From Anaerolineaceae bacterium UBA6086 (GTDB lineage Bacteria; Chloroflexota; Anaerolineae; Anaerolineales; Anaerolineaceae), in NCBI GenBank assembly GCA_002436005.1, contig DIXG01000009.1, positions 1 through 34,179 on the forward strand: a DNA stretch of 34,179 nucleotides. The letters are read 5' to 3'. The number at the start of each line of letters is the position of its first letter. Within the stretch, counting starts at the first letter, position 1. Both the position numbers and the translations under genes were made by a program. Positions 7,989-16,080 of the stretch are shown here, piece by piece. Under the pieces are notes generated by a model, which saw only the letters and a program-made list of their open reading frames with translations, was not told the origin of the DNA and made no database searches.

Positions 7989-8843
7989 TCAGGGCACACC
8001 CCAGTAACGCAGGTCATCCACGTGAACGGTGAACCCGGGTGTGTTGGCAAATGCGACCAGAAAACCGGTATATCCATCGACTGTGATTTTACTATCTGAG
8101 GCGCTGCCAACCTCCTGGCCATCGATATAGAAGGTGAAGTTTGTGTCTTTCATCCAGATTCCAATCCGGTGGGGTTGATTGGGTCCAAAAGTTGCTGGTT
8201 CAGCAGATTTGAAACCGACGATTTGCTGGATATTGACATCTGGTTCCATCCTGAAGAAGCCCCACTTTCCCTCACAGGTGACACCCATAAAATAGAACCG
8301 CTGCCCATCAGAGCTTGAGCGAACCGCCAGGCCAAAACGATCAGCCCCTGCGCAGTTGGTCATCTCGATGACTGCTTCAACATAAGCATTTTTTAACCTG
8401 GGACTGGAAACATACCAGCTGTGCCAGTTGGCGTTTGCCTTTGCAGTGATGTTCAGTTTGCCATTGTTGGTGTTGAAAGAAGCCTGATCAGAATCAAAGT
8501 CCCAGGGGCTTGAATTGGCACTGAAATCATAGGTCCAGGCTGGAGCTCCCAAAAGGAGGGCAGGATCGTTCTGGTCTTCGGTTGGGGTGGGCGTTGCAGA
8601 AGCCGTAGGCGTTTCAGTTGGTGTTGGCTCAATGGCAGGTTCTGTTGTGGTGGGTGATGGCACGACAGTTTCTGTGGGTGGCAATTCAGTTTCGATTGGC
8701 TCTGCCAGGGCTGTCTCGGTCAGGATGATTGCCACCTGGGTCGATACAAGATTGTCATCTGGCTGTGCGGTTTCAGCCGGGGTGCATGCCGCCAATCCGC
8801 TCAATAACAGGAGAAAACATGCAATTGTTGTCAACCTCTTCAT
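7989..8843 (-). CDS. Lipoprotein with Pro/Thr-rich linker and LamG-like domain (paralogue 1)
   Basis: A 284-residue predicted lipoprotein. The signal peptide ends in a lipobox (LSGLAAC, Cys20), so it is probably exported and lipid-anchored on the cell surface. Residues ~50-95 form a Pro/Thr/Glu-rich linker with many TPT/TET repeats. The remainder (~100-284) looks like a concanavalin-type (LamG/DUF1080-like) beta-sandwich, with YVEAVIEMTNC, FYFMGVTCEGKWGF, FTFYIDGQEVG and a closing VHVDDLRYWG. Such domains often bind carbohydrate, but no ligand can be named. It shares length, layout, the two mid-domain cysteines and the C-terminal motif with the lipoprotein at 10290-11204. A GGAGG site precedes the ATG. 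Confidence 0.8.
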   Translation of the reverse strand: MKRLTTIACFLLLLSGLAACTPAETAQPDDNLVSTQVAIILTETALAEPIETELPPTETVVPSPTTTEPAIEPTPTETPTASATPTPTEDQNDPALLLGAPAWTYDFSANSSPWDFDSDQASFNTNNGKLNITAKANANWHSWYVSSPRLKNAYVEAVIEMTNCAGADRFGLAVRSSSDGQRFYFMGVTCEGKWGFFRMEPDVNIQQIVGFKSAEPATFGPNQPHRIGIWMKDTNFTFYIDGQEVGSASDSKITVDGYTGFLVAFANTPGFTVHVDDLRYWGVP

Positions 8844-8884
8844 CGTAAACCTCCAATGAAATGATAAACTGCAAGGATAAACCT

Positions 8885-8913
8885 ATTATATAGGAGTCAA
8901 TAGCCTTTCGCAA
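8885..8913 (-). promoter_or_regulatory. Promoter for the lipoprotein gene at 7989-8843
   Basis: On the minus strand TTGCGA (8908-8913) and a perfect TATAAT (8885-8890) are 17 bp apart, about 40 bp upstream of the lipoprotein start. A plus-strand TATAAT at 8990-8995, facing the synthase gene at 9035, lacks a clear -35 box. Confidence 0.65.
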
Positions 8914-9034
8914 CTTATTTGGGTTAGCGTGGTTAAAAGCTATGACAATGCTGATCTAATAGAATGATCGTGAGGTTGAGAAACTCAAGTATAATCAAGC
9001 CTGTTGTTCAAGTTATTTTGATAAGGAAGGTCTT

Positions 9035-10213
9035 ATGGATATTTTTGATAAATGCAATCAGTATTCAACTGTCAAAGAAGCGAAAGCCAGCGGTATTTAC
9101 CCTTATTTTATTCCTCTTGATGAAAACGAGGGAACAGAGGTAGTCTATGAAGGCCGCAATATTATCATGTGCGGCTCGAATAATTACCTCGGTTTGACAA
9201 CCCATCCCAAAGTGCGCGCGGCGGCGATTGACGCGATTGAGCGCTATGGCACCTCCTGCACTGGTTCGCGATTCCTGAATGGAAATATGACCCTGCATGA
9301 AAAATTAGAAGAGGAACTGGCGGATTGGGTAGGAAAAGAAGCCTCGCTGGTCTTCTCCACCGGCATGCAGGTGAATCTCGGTACGATCAGCTCGATTGTC
9401 GGACATGGTGAGATCGTTATACTGGATAAAGATGATCATGCCAGCATTGTGGATGGCGCTTTTTTAAGCGGCGGGAAGATTGAGCGCTATCGGCACAATG
9501 ACATGGATCATCTGAGGCGGGTGTTGGAAAGCCTGCCAGCGAGCACGCCCAAACTGCTGGTGGTGGATGGCCTGTTCAGTATGGAAGGCGATATCGCCCC
9601 ACTGCCAGAGATGGTACCGTTGTGTAAAGAATTTGGGGTCCGGTTAATGGTCGATGATGCCCATGCGATGGGCGTGCTGGGCGGGGGTAGAGGCACTGCC
9701 GCCCACTTCGGTATGACAGATGATGTTGACCTGATCATGTCGACCTTCAGTAAATCTTTTGCGTCCCTGGGTGGGTTTATCGCCGGGGAAACGGATGTGA
9801 TTGAATATATTCAGCATCATGCTCGCAGTTTGATTTTCAGCGCCAGCATTCCACCCGCCAATGCCGCTACAGCTTTGGCTGCACTGGAAGTGATGCGCGA
9901 GGAACCCGAACGGATTGAACGCATCAACGAGATCGCTGAGAAAATGCGGGTCGAATATCATCGGTTGGGTTTTGACACAGGTCATTCCGTCACGCCCGTG
10001 ATTCCGATCGTGATTGGTGAAGATGAACTCACTTTTATGACATGGAAACTGCTCTTTGAAAATGGCGTTTTTGTCAACCCTGTGATTTCACCGGCAGTCG
10101 CGCCGGGGCGCCAGCTGCTGCGTACGAGCTATATGGCCACACACACTGATGAACAGCTTGATAAGGTCTTAACCGTGTTTGAAAAGATTGGCAAACAACT
10201 CGGATTGATCTAG
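9035..10213 (+). CDS. Alpha-oxoamine synthase, serine palmitoyltransferase-like (PLP)
   Basis: A 392-residue PLP enzyme of the family that condenses an amino acid with an acyl-CoA and releases CO2: serine palmitoyltransferase (SPT), glycine C-acetyltransferase (KBL), BioF and HemA. Visible are GSNNYLGL, the YGTSCTGSRFLNG segment, DHASIVDG (the His that stacks on PLP), VDDAHAMGVLG, the Schiff-base Lys in TFSKSFASLGG, and LLRTSYMATHT with the Arg used by SPTs. Segments such as GIYPYF, GSRFLNG and HARSLIFSAS resemble the Bacteroides SPT as I recall it more than KBL, which reads VRFICGT at the second position. SPT would mean sphingolipid synthesis; KBL remains the alternative. A strong AAGGAAGG site precedes the ATG. 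It is a single-gene unit flanked by two paralogous lipoprotein genes on the other strand. Confidence 0.82.
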   Translation: MDIFDKCNQYSTVKEAKASGIYPYFIPLDENEGTEVVYEGRNIIMCGSNNYLGLTTHPKVRAAAIDAIERYGTSCTGSRFLNGNMTLHEKLEEELADWVGKEASLVFSTGMQVNLGTISSIVGHGEIVILDKDDHASIVDGAFLSGGKIERYRHNDMDHLRRVLESLPASTPKLLVVDGLFSMEGDIAPLPEMVPLCKEFGVRLMVDDAHAMGVLGGGRGTAAHFGMTDDVDLIMSTFSKSFASLGGFIAGETDVIEYIQHHARSLIFSASIPPANAATALAALEVMREEPERIERINEIAEKMRVEYHRLGFDTGHSVTPVIPIVIGEDELTFMTWKLLFENGVFVNPVISPAVAPGRQLLRTSYMATHTDEQLDKVLTVFEKIGKQLGLI

Positions 10214-10229
10214 ACCAAAACTGATAACA

Positions 10230-10261
10230 AAAAACAGCGATCTCTAACGGTCGCTGTTTTT
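10230..10261. terminator. Bidirectional intrinsic terminator
   Basis: An 11-bp stem, AAAAACAGCGA (10230-10240) with TCGCTGTTTTT (10251-10261), surrounds a 10-nt loop. It lies between the convergent ends of the synthase gene (10213) and the second lipoprotein gene (10290) and can serve both. Confidence 0.85.
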
Positions 10262-10289
10262 GTGTTTAAATATTCTAACTGGTCAGGAC

Positions 10290-11204
10290 TCAGGGGTTTT
10301 CCCAATACTTGATGTCATCAACCCAGATCGTGAGGTTTTCAGAATTTTCACCCACGAAGACTCCAAAACCGCCTTCAAGGAAGGCATTGTTGGTTAATTC
10401 CTTGACCTTTTCCCCGTTGATATAGAAGCTTAGCGAAGATCCTTTTGCCATAACGCCGAGCGTGTTGACGGCGTCGTTGCCGGTGACAATCGCGTCACTC
10501 GAGGTCCAGTCCAGCAGGTATTGCATGCTGGGGTTGTCCCAGATTTTTAGGATGTAACGACCATCGCAGGATACGCCAAAAAGATAACCCTGGTTGGAAT
10601 TGGCAACATTGGGCACGCGGAACATCAGTCCATAATGACCAGCACCCTGGCAATCGGGTGTTTGAATTTTGGCTTGCAGGTAGAAATCTGTCAGGTAAGG
10701 CCATGTCAGCCGCCAGCCGTTGTAAACTGTCTTGGAGGTTAATTTGAGATAACCCTGGTCAATAACAGCGCTGGAATAGGTATCAGCCCCGATAGACCAG
10801 TTGTCTCCGTCATCCATTGTATCCACCCAATCGGGATCACCGAGTGTACGAGCCGGGTCTGTGTCTGCCAGCTCAGCGGTGGGGGTGGGGGTTGGTGTTT
10901 CCGTTGGTTCGGGCGAAGTCGGTTCAGGCGCTTCCGTTTCTTCGGTTAGAACATCCTCTTCCGGCGCTTCAGCATCCTCAACCTGAGTTGGTTCTGCGTC
11001 TGGCGGTTGGGTCGCTTCCACTTCATTCTCAATATCAGGCACGGCATCTTCCAATTCAACCGGTGTCCCGGTCAGGATTTTTGCGATCTCGGTAGCCATC
11101 GCGCTATCGGCGTCTTGTGGTGCTGCGCTTTCATAACCGGGCATATTACACCCGGATAGGATCAACGCTAAAAGAATAAGTGAAACGATTGTGAAATTTT
11201 TCAT
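10290..11204 (-). CDS. Lipoprotein with acidic Pro/Thr/Glu-rich linker and LamG-like domain (paralogue 2)
   Basis: A 304-residue predicted lipoprotein, paralogous to the one at 7989-8843. The lipobox is LILSGC (Cys19). A long low-complexity linker (~30-115), rich in Glu, Pro and Thr, follows. The C-terminal beta-sandwich domain (~120-304) has FYLQAKIQTPDCQGAGHYGL, GYLFGVSCDGRYIL, LSFYINGEKV and the closing IWVDDIKYWENP, matching the partner's FTFYIDGQEVG and VHVDDLRYWG. Probably a surface-exposed binding protein; no catalytic residues are recognised. GGAATGGATGG precedes the ATG. Both genes may have arisen by duplication around the synthase gene between them. Confidence 0.8.
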   Translation of the reverse strand: MKNFTIVSLILLALILSGCNMPGYESAAPQDADSAMATEIAKILTGTPVELEDAVPDIENEVEATQPPDAEPTQVEDAEAPEEDVLTEETEAPEPTSPEPTETPTPTPTAELADTDPARTLGDPDWVDTMDDGDNWSIGADTYSSAVIDQGYLKLTSKTVYNGWRLTWPYLTDFYLQAKIQTPDCQGAGHYGLMFRVPNVANSNQGYLFGVSCDGRYILKIWDNPSMQYLLDWTSSDAIVTGNDAVNTLGVMAKGSSLSFYINGEKVKELTNNAFLEGGFGVFVGENSENLTIWVDDIKYWENP

Positions 11205-11454
11205 GTGATACCATCCATTCCTGATTGTTAATCTAAGTTGCCTGTCATGGACGTGTTCAGGCTAAATGTAGTTCTTATTAACCTCATTTTAGCATGTCCT
11301 CAGTGTCCTGTCATTATTGGTTTGCAAGTTTCTTACCAGAATTGGATGAAAACTGGAGGGCAGGATGAGAAACGTCATGGTAAAATGGAAGTGGGTTGGG
11401 GTTGTGTGTTGTGATACTGCCCATTTTTTATTTAATCAGGAGTCTGTTAAATTA

Positions 11455-12168
11455 ATGGATGCCCTCAAAGCAATTTTTACCATCCTTTATCTTTTTTGGC
11501 CTTTGCTCATTTTCATGGGGTTCAAAGCATTATTTGTAAAGGATCAGCCTTTTTTCGAACGGGTTCGGATGGCTGCTGGACAGATTTTTATTGGCTGGCT
11601 GGTTTGGGCTTTCTTTCTCTTCTTTCTTTATACAAACGGCAACCAGCCGATCACGATCCTGTCGAGAACAACCGATCATGTCTTATTTGGTGTGCTGGGC
11701 GCGATTACCGGAGGGTTGAGTATCGGCTGGCTGCTCTACCGGTGGCGAAAAAACAGGATTCGATTGTCTGATATGAAAAGCCTCGAAGATCTGCTGGCAC
11801 TCTCGCCAGAAGCGTTTGAATTACTGGTTGCCGCGATTTTTCGGGCGTATGGGCATGACGCAGAGGTGTCTGGCAGTCCTTCTGATCATGGTGTGGATGT
11901 TTTTGTTACCACCAATGAGGGGGAGAAGTGGATTGTGCAATGCAAGCGTTACAGTGGGTCTGTGGGGGAGCCCGTGATTCGGGATTTGTATGGAACGATG
12001 CTGCATGAAGGTGCGCAGCGTGCCTATCTGATCACCACCGGCAGTTTTACAACCCAGGCACAAACCTGGGCAACAGAAAAACCGCTGGTACTTTATGATG
12101 GTGAAGCACTGGTGAGGTTAATCAAGCGCACACAGAATAACCAGAAACGCCTCAACCCATCAATTTGA
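11455..12168 (+). CDS. Membrane-anchored Mrr/restriction-endonuclease-like protein
   Basis: About 237 residues from the ATG at 11455. Two or three hydrophobic segments (about 7-25, 40-60, 75-95) are followed by a cytoplasmic Mrr_cat domain. The domain carries the PD-(D/E)xK nuclease pattern: SPEAFELLVAAIFRAYGH, then DHGVDVFV with the metal-binding Asp, and WIVQCKRY with Gln-Cys-Lys as the catalytic QxK. Mrr-type enzymes cut modified DNA, but membrane-anchored versions are common and their roles are poorly known. An upstream in-frame ATG at 11365 is less likely because an AGGAG lies before 11455, though at a long spacing of 12 bases. The 3' end overlaps the convergent oxidoreductase gene by 9 bp. 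The preceding gap 11205-11454 shows nothing I can name. Confidence 0.8.
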   Translation: MDALKAIFTILYLFWPLLIFMGFKALFVKDQPFFERVRMAAGQIFIGWLVWAFFLFFLYTNGNQPITILSRTTDHVLFGVLGAITGGLSIGWLLYRWRKNRIRLSDMKSLEDLLALSPEAFELLVAAIFRAYGHDAEVSGSPSDHGVDVFVTTNEGEKWIVQCKRYSGSVGEPVIRDLYGTMLHEGAQRAYLITTGSFTTQAQTWATEKPLVLYDGEALVRLIKRTQNNQKRLNPSI

Positions 12169-13233
12169 GTGCAAATGGCTGGCAATTTGCATAAGCAGCT
12201 TCTGAACAACCATTCCATGCGTTAAATCGGGAATAAAACTGCCGGTGGTGTCACCACCGAGAAATAAGTAGTGATGGTGCACAAGCGCACGAAGCCAACC
12301 AGAAGGCATGTAATCAGAGGGGAATTTCGAGTGAGGCTGATAATCGCTGTTCACATCATGCTGACGCCATCCCTCTAATGGCAGATAGCTCAGGTAGCTG
12401 TCGGGATGGGACGTGTTGAAACGCAAGGTGCCTTCTGTTCCGTAAATTTCAAGGGTAAAGTGATCGCCCGTGCCAGCGGAGATTCGACTGGAGACCAGTG
12501 TGCCAATTGCGCCGGACCCCAGGTCTTCAATCAGTGCAGTCGTGCATAGATCTGATGCTTGGGGGACGTCCTCAAACCCGCCGCTGGCAGCGGCAGTGCG
12601 AATAGCAAGGTTTTCACCTAGAAATGCGACCAATAAACTCAGGGAATGCGACCCAAGATCTGCTGCAGCGCCGTTAATTGGGGCAGGCTGCAATCGGTCT
12701 TTGTGTTTCAGGCGATAGGCGGAATCCAGATAGCTGCTGTGGAGATATTCTGCCCGAAAGTGCACAGGTTCGCCAAAGACGCCTGATTTCCAGTGGTTCA
12801 ATGCTGCGCGGATCGCAGATTTCTGCAGATATTGGAACCCCATGACAATAAATTTCCCATGATCGTCCTGTGTTATCCCATCGAGCGCGTCAAGATCCTG
12901 ATAGGAGACCCCCAGCGGCTTCTCAACGAAAATCCGCTTCAGATGGGGCATCTGTACTGCAGCTAAGAGCTGGGGGGTGTGGGTATCGTTAGGACCCAGC
13001 AGATAGAGCGCGTCGAGATCGTCTCGCTGCCAGATTTTGTCAGGGGGAATTGCCTCTGAAAAGCCAAATCGCTGAGCAAAACTTTCGCGGCTGAGAGATG
13101 TTGGCGAGGCGACGACGACCTTCTCAATTTGTGGTGCATCAGCATAATAGAATTTCATTGCATCGAGCGCATAGGCGTGTGCCTGTGCGATTCCCCCAGC
13201 CCCCAAAAAGCCGACTCGCATAAATTGGCTCAT
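12160..13233 (-). CDS. Gfo/Idh/MocA-family NAD(P)-dependent oxidoreductase
   Basis: A 357-residue oxidoreductase of the sugar and inositol dehydrogenase family. The Rossmann motif GFLGAGGIAQAHA is at residues 8-20. The catalytic-lysine motif IFVEKPLG is near residue 98, and the C-terminal GFO_IDH_MocA_C domain includes GTEGTLRF. The substrate cannot be predicted; sugars and cyclitols are typical. A GGAGG site six bases before the ATG supports this start. No pathway partner is adjacent: the neighbours are a convergent nuclease gene and a membrane glycosyltransferase gene 157 bp upstream. Confidence 0.88.
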   Translation of the reverse strand: MSQFMRVGFLGAGGIAQAHAYALDAMKFYYADAPQIEKVVVASPTSLSRESFAQRFGFSEAIPPDKIWQRDDLDALYLLGPNDTHTPQLLAAVQMPHLKRIFVEKPLGVSYQDLDALDGITQDDHGKFIVMGFQYLQKSAIRAALNHWKSGVFGEPVHFRAEYLHSSYLDSAYRLKHKDRLQPAPINGAAADLGSHSLSLLVAFLGENLAIRTAAASGGFEDVPQASDLCTTALIEDLGSGAIGTLVSSRISAGTGDHFTLEIYGTEGTLRFNTSHPDSYLSYLPLEGWRQHDVNSDYQPHSKFPSDYMPSGWLRALVHHHYLFLGGDTTGSFIPDLTHGMVVQKLLMQIASHLHSN

Positions 13234-13390
13234 TGATCACCTCCATGTATATCCTGCCTTCGGATATTGACTTACTCAGGCTTTACAGGCTGATTATAAC
13301 CGAGTCTGGTAAGCATCCTGTCAACATGAATTTCTTAAGATATTATGTGACGCGAAGATGTGGAATTTTTGGTCTCAAGCGATAATTGAT

Positions 13391-14995
13391 TCAGTTATTG
13401 CGCTGATACAGTAGATAGGTATATTCGGTCTCACCAAAGCTCTGTTTGTCTCTGTCTATCATGTGATAGTTCGAATCAAGATATGGGATATTCAGGCTTT
13501 TGATTTTTTCGCCGGGATTGAGCCGCAGGACAAGAAATTCAGTTCTCTCTTCTTGCACGTAGCGGTTTTGTTCATCCATGTTGATCGGGAATTCGCCATA
13601 AGTAAAATTGTATTTCTGATAGTATTTCACATTTGGAATGATACCGGCAGCTGTATAAAAACCAGCATCCTGAAAGCCATAATTCAACAGGGTTTGTTCA
13701 TCTGATTGATGAATGCGTGCGGCAAATTTGAACTGCACCATATCTGACTTTTCCCAATCCAGCATATAGGTATTGCGGTTGAAGCGCAGGGTGTAGGCGA
13801 TAGCAATGAAGGAAACCAGAAAGATCAGGAGTGCGGTAAGCATCGGATTAATTTCTTTATCCAGATTTTCAGCATAAAAATTCGCCAGCAAAATGAAACC
13901 AAAAATGAGGAAGGGGGCGAAAACCAGGAAATAGTAGATATAGTCCTTTCCACCACCATAAACGCCAAGGGCAAGCAAGCCAATAGAGAGAAAGAGTCCT
14001 CCTCTCAGGAGAGGAGATCGAATAAATTTTCGGGTGGTTAGAAAGATCAGGGTGCCAAACGCCAAAAGGGTGATGGTTGGGGGATTAAATGTGAGATGCT
14101 GCTTGAAGGAAAGCAGTGCTGTGCGAATGATCTGGGAGAAGGTTACGGCTTCGGGGTAAATCGTCAGGTTGAGGATGAAGTACGTGTTGATCCACTCCGA
14201 AAGGGAGCGGGTCAGGCTGAAATAGACCAGCCAGGGCACGGTTGCAATTAGCATTCCGGCGAGAAAAACTAAACTGGCTTTGAGAGCCAAAAGGTATTTT
14301 CGCTTCAGAAACAGGCTGAAAAAAATGAGCAAGATCCACCCCAGCCAAAATCCCAAAAAGGCATATTTGATCCACAACACGCATCCCGCCATGATACCGT
14401 TTACCAGCAGGACTTTTGAATCCATTGGTTCAGGATCTTGTTCTTTGAAATGTTTGAGCAGACTGTGCAGGCTGACCATCAGGAAGGGGAAAACAAACGA
14501 TTCTGCAGTATCCCCATGGGCAAAACTGCGCAGGTTCAGGACGGCTGCCGCAAAGATGGGGAGGACGAGTAGGCTATAGCGGGAGGGGATAAACAGGGCA
14601 ATCGTTTTTAGGGTGAAATAGAGAAAAACGGTAAATGAGATTACTTCAAAAAAGAACACGCCGAGGAAAGAGTGATTGGAAACCAGAGAGGCTAATCCGT
14701 GGATGAAATAGAGCAGTGGTCCTTTTTGCTCAAAGAGATCTCGATAGGGTACCAACCCCTTCATCATGCCCTTTCCCAAGGTAAGGAAGGTGTTGGCATC
14801 GGGCCAATCATTGATGGGATACAGGGGGGACGTTTTGGTCGCAATTATCAGCAAGCTGAAAGATAGGATACTGCAGAGTGTCCACAAGCCCAGCTGTTTA
14901 AGCCACAAAGGAACAGTTTTCTGTTGCTGAGTTTGGGTTCGCGTATTTCCCAATGGATAGATCCGTAACGGAAAGGATTGCTTGATATGTGGCAT
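13391..14995 (-). CDS. Multi-pass membrane glycosyltransferase, GT-C / family 39-like
   Basis: A 534-residue protein with about ten or eleven hydrophobic segments. The first is near residue 35-52. It is followed by an outward loop, SPLYPINDWPDANTFLTLGKG, then GLVPYRDLFEQKGPLLYFIHG. An acidic residue in the first loop plus the G-x-x-PY-D-x-x-x-x-K-x-P-L pattern is typical of PMT/ArnT-type GT-C enzymes, which transfer sugars from polyprenyl-phosphate carriers outside the membrane. The C-terminal ~130 residues form a soluble domain. The acceptor is unknown; cell-envelope glycans or glycoproteins are plausible. The ATG at 14995 has only a weak AGAGG upstream. Confidence 0.68.
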   Translation of the reverse strand: MPHIKQSFPLRIYPLGNTRTQTQQQKTVPLWLKQLGLWTLCSILSFSLLIIATKTSPLYPINDWPDANTFLTLGKGMMKGLVPYRDLFEQKGPLLYFIHGLASLVSNHSFLGVFFFEVISFTVFLYFTLKTIALFIPSRYSLLVLPIFAAAVLNLRSFAHGDTAESFVFPFLMVSLHSLLKHFKEQDPEPMDSKVLLVNGIMAGCVLWIKYAFLGFWLGWILLIFFSLFLKRKYLLALKASLVFLAGMLIATVPWLVYFSLTRSLSEWINTYFILNLTIYPEAVTFSQIIRTALLSFKQHLTFNPPTITLLAFGTLIFLTTRKFIRSPLLRGGLFLSIGLLALGVYGGGKDYIYYFLVFAPFLIFGFILLANFYAENLDKEINPMLTALLIFLVSFIAIAYTLRFNRNTYMLDWEKSDMVQFKFAARIHQSDEQTLLNYGFQDAGFYTAAGIIPNVKYYQKYNFTYGEFPINMDEQNRYVQEERTEFLVLRLNPGEKIKSLNIPYLDSNYHMIDRDKQSFGETEYTYLLYQRNN

Positions 14996-15056
14996 GGTAG
15001 AAAAGCCTCTGAAAGCTATTTATGCGCTGTAAAAAAGGGATTTATTGCGTGCTGAT

Positions 15057-15085
15057 ATTATACAGCTTTGATAAATTTTCAGAAA
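15057..15085 (-). promoter_or_regulatory. Possible promoter for the membrane glycosyltransferase gene
   Basis: On the minus strand a perfect TATAAT (15057-15062) lies 17 bp from a weak TTTCTG (15080-15085), about 62 bp upstream of the ATG at 14995. Confidence 0.4.
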
Positions 15086-15122
15086 GATGGAAATTTGATA
15101 AGGAGTTAGCAATGAAGACACA

Positions 15123-15150
15123 AAAAACCGCCACAATTGTGGCGGTTTTT
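15123..15150 (-). terminator. Intrinsic terminator after tRNA-Pro
   Basis: A perfect 28-nt palindrome: A-run, CCGCCACAATTGTGGCGG, T-run. It begins 7 bp downstream of the tRNA 3' end. It would also stop read-through from the methyltransferase gene and can act on both strands. Confidence 0.9.
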
Positions 15151-15157
15151 CTATCTG

Positions 15158-15232
15158 TCGGGGCGCTGGGATTTGAACCCAGGGCCTCTTACACCCCATG
15201 CAAGCGCGCTAGCCGGACTGCGCCACGCCCCG
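15158..15232 (-). tRNA. tRNA-Pro, anticodon GGG
   Basis: The 75-nt sequence folds into a complete cloverleaf. The acceptor stem is CGGGGCG/CGCCCCG with discriminator A, and the D stem is GCGC/GCGC. The anticodon stem CTTGC/GTAAG holds the loop ATGGGGT, giving anticodon GGG. The T stem is CTGGG/CCCAG with loop TTCAAAT. No CCA is encoded. It reads codons CCC and CCU. Its own promoter lies upstream and a terminator follows directly. Confidence 0.95.
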
Positions 15233-15245
15233 ATTTCAGAGCCTT

Positions 15246-15274
15246 ATTATAGCCGTCTTTACCCAATTTGGCAA
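15246..15274 (-). promoter_or_regulatory. Promoter of the tRNA-Pro gene
   Basis: On the minus strand TTGCCA (15269-15274) and TATAAT (15246-15251) are exactly 17 bp apart. The -10 box ends 13 bp before the mature tRNA 5' end. Confidence 0.8.
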
Positions 15275-15303
15275 GCGAATCTTCATTCAGCGAATCTTCA
15301 TTC
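15274..15303. repeat. 15-bp tandem duplication across the methyltransferase stop codon
   Basis: AGCGAATCTTCATTC occurs twice head-to-tail at 15274-15288 and 15289-15303. The stop codon of the methyltransferase gene (15298-15300) lies in the second copy. The first copy abuts the tRNA-Pro -35 box. Confidence 0.9.
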
Positions 15304-16080
15304 TGGTGTTTGAGCCTGTGGCACAATCCCGGCAGCATAGAATGTTGGTATGAAAAGCACTCTTTCGCCTGAAGCACAAGCCTCACGATCCTTTTCTTCC
15401 AGATCGGATAATTGGGCTGCTGTGAATTGATCTGCAAGGTCTGCCCGGATCATGTCCCATTCGGTTGGGTCCATCGACTGGCTGGGCGATCCCGACCAGG
15501 CAGCAGAGAGGATACCGGTTTCAACCTCCTGTAACCCCGCATGATGGAACAGAGACCTGAGTTTACGGCCTATGGCTCTATCTGCGCCCTGTGCTCCTAA
15601 GGCGTGGGTTTGTTTCTTGCCCAGCATATCCAGGGGTGGGGGGTAATCAATGCGAGCATTGTGGTCAGGTTCCGCCAAAGCGATCAGGCATCCGTCCGGG
15701 CGGGTGACACGGCGCATTTCTGCCAAAATCTCAGCCGGATCAGTTACCCAAAGCAGGAGATAATGGCAGTAACTGACAGCAAAGCTATCCTGTGAAAAGG
15801 GTAGATGAAAGCCATCTGCCTGGACCAATTGGAAATCCTTGTTGATCTCCTGTGCATACCGTAGAGGAGGAAGGAGAAGATCTACCCCAAACAGGCGATT
15901 TGCTCGTTGGTCGGCCAGTTGTGAAAGGACAGCGCCTGTCCCAGAGCCCACCTCGAGCAGTGCGTCAGACGCAGATAGTTTTATCTTGCGAAAAAGGTGA
16001 TCGCGAATTGCTGTTGTCCATGTGGATTGCTGCACATAGCGTTGATGCCACCATGCAAGATCTAAACGATTCTCAGCCAC
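15298..16080 (-). CDS. Class I SAM-dependent methyltransferase
   Basis: About 260 residues with a standard Rossmann methyltransferase core: motif I LLEVGSGTGAVLSQL, the acidic end of strand 2 (FGVDLLLPPLRYA), VQADGFHLPF, and motif IV-like SYCHYLLLWVTDPAEILAEMRRVTRPDG. It resembles Methyltransf_11-type enzymes, so the acceptor is open. The reading frame extends upstream to 16191 inside the previous gene. I take the GTG at 16080 as the start because it overlaps that gene's stop (GTGGCTGA, 8 nt), which suggests translational coupling. No in-frame ATG lies between it and the methyltransferase core. The coupling ties it to the radical SAM pair, so it may methylate the same substrate. Confidence 0.82.
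   Translation of the reverse strand: MAENRLDLAWWHQRYVQQSTWTTAIRDHLFRKIKLSASDALLEVGSGTGAVLSQLADQRANRLFGVDLLLPPLRYAQEINKDFQLVQADGFHLPFSQDSFAVSYCHYLLLWVTDPAEILAEMRRVTRPDGCLIALAEPDHNARIDYPPPLDMLGKKQTHALGAQGADRAIGRKLRSLFHHAGLQEVETGILSAAWSGSPSQSMDPTEWDMIRADLADQFTAAQLSDLEEKDREACASGERVLFIPTFYAAGIVPQAQTPE

Noticed and set aside
10801..10986. Ser/Val-rich plus-strand frame over the second lipoprotein
   Set aside because: It is the antisense image of the Pro/Thr/Glu-rich linker codons.
12246..12256. TGGTGTCACCA, matching the FadR-type operator core
   Set aside because: It lies inside the oxidoreductase coding sequence (12243-12259 is a palindrome) far from any start; probably coincidental.
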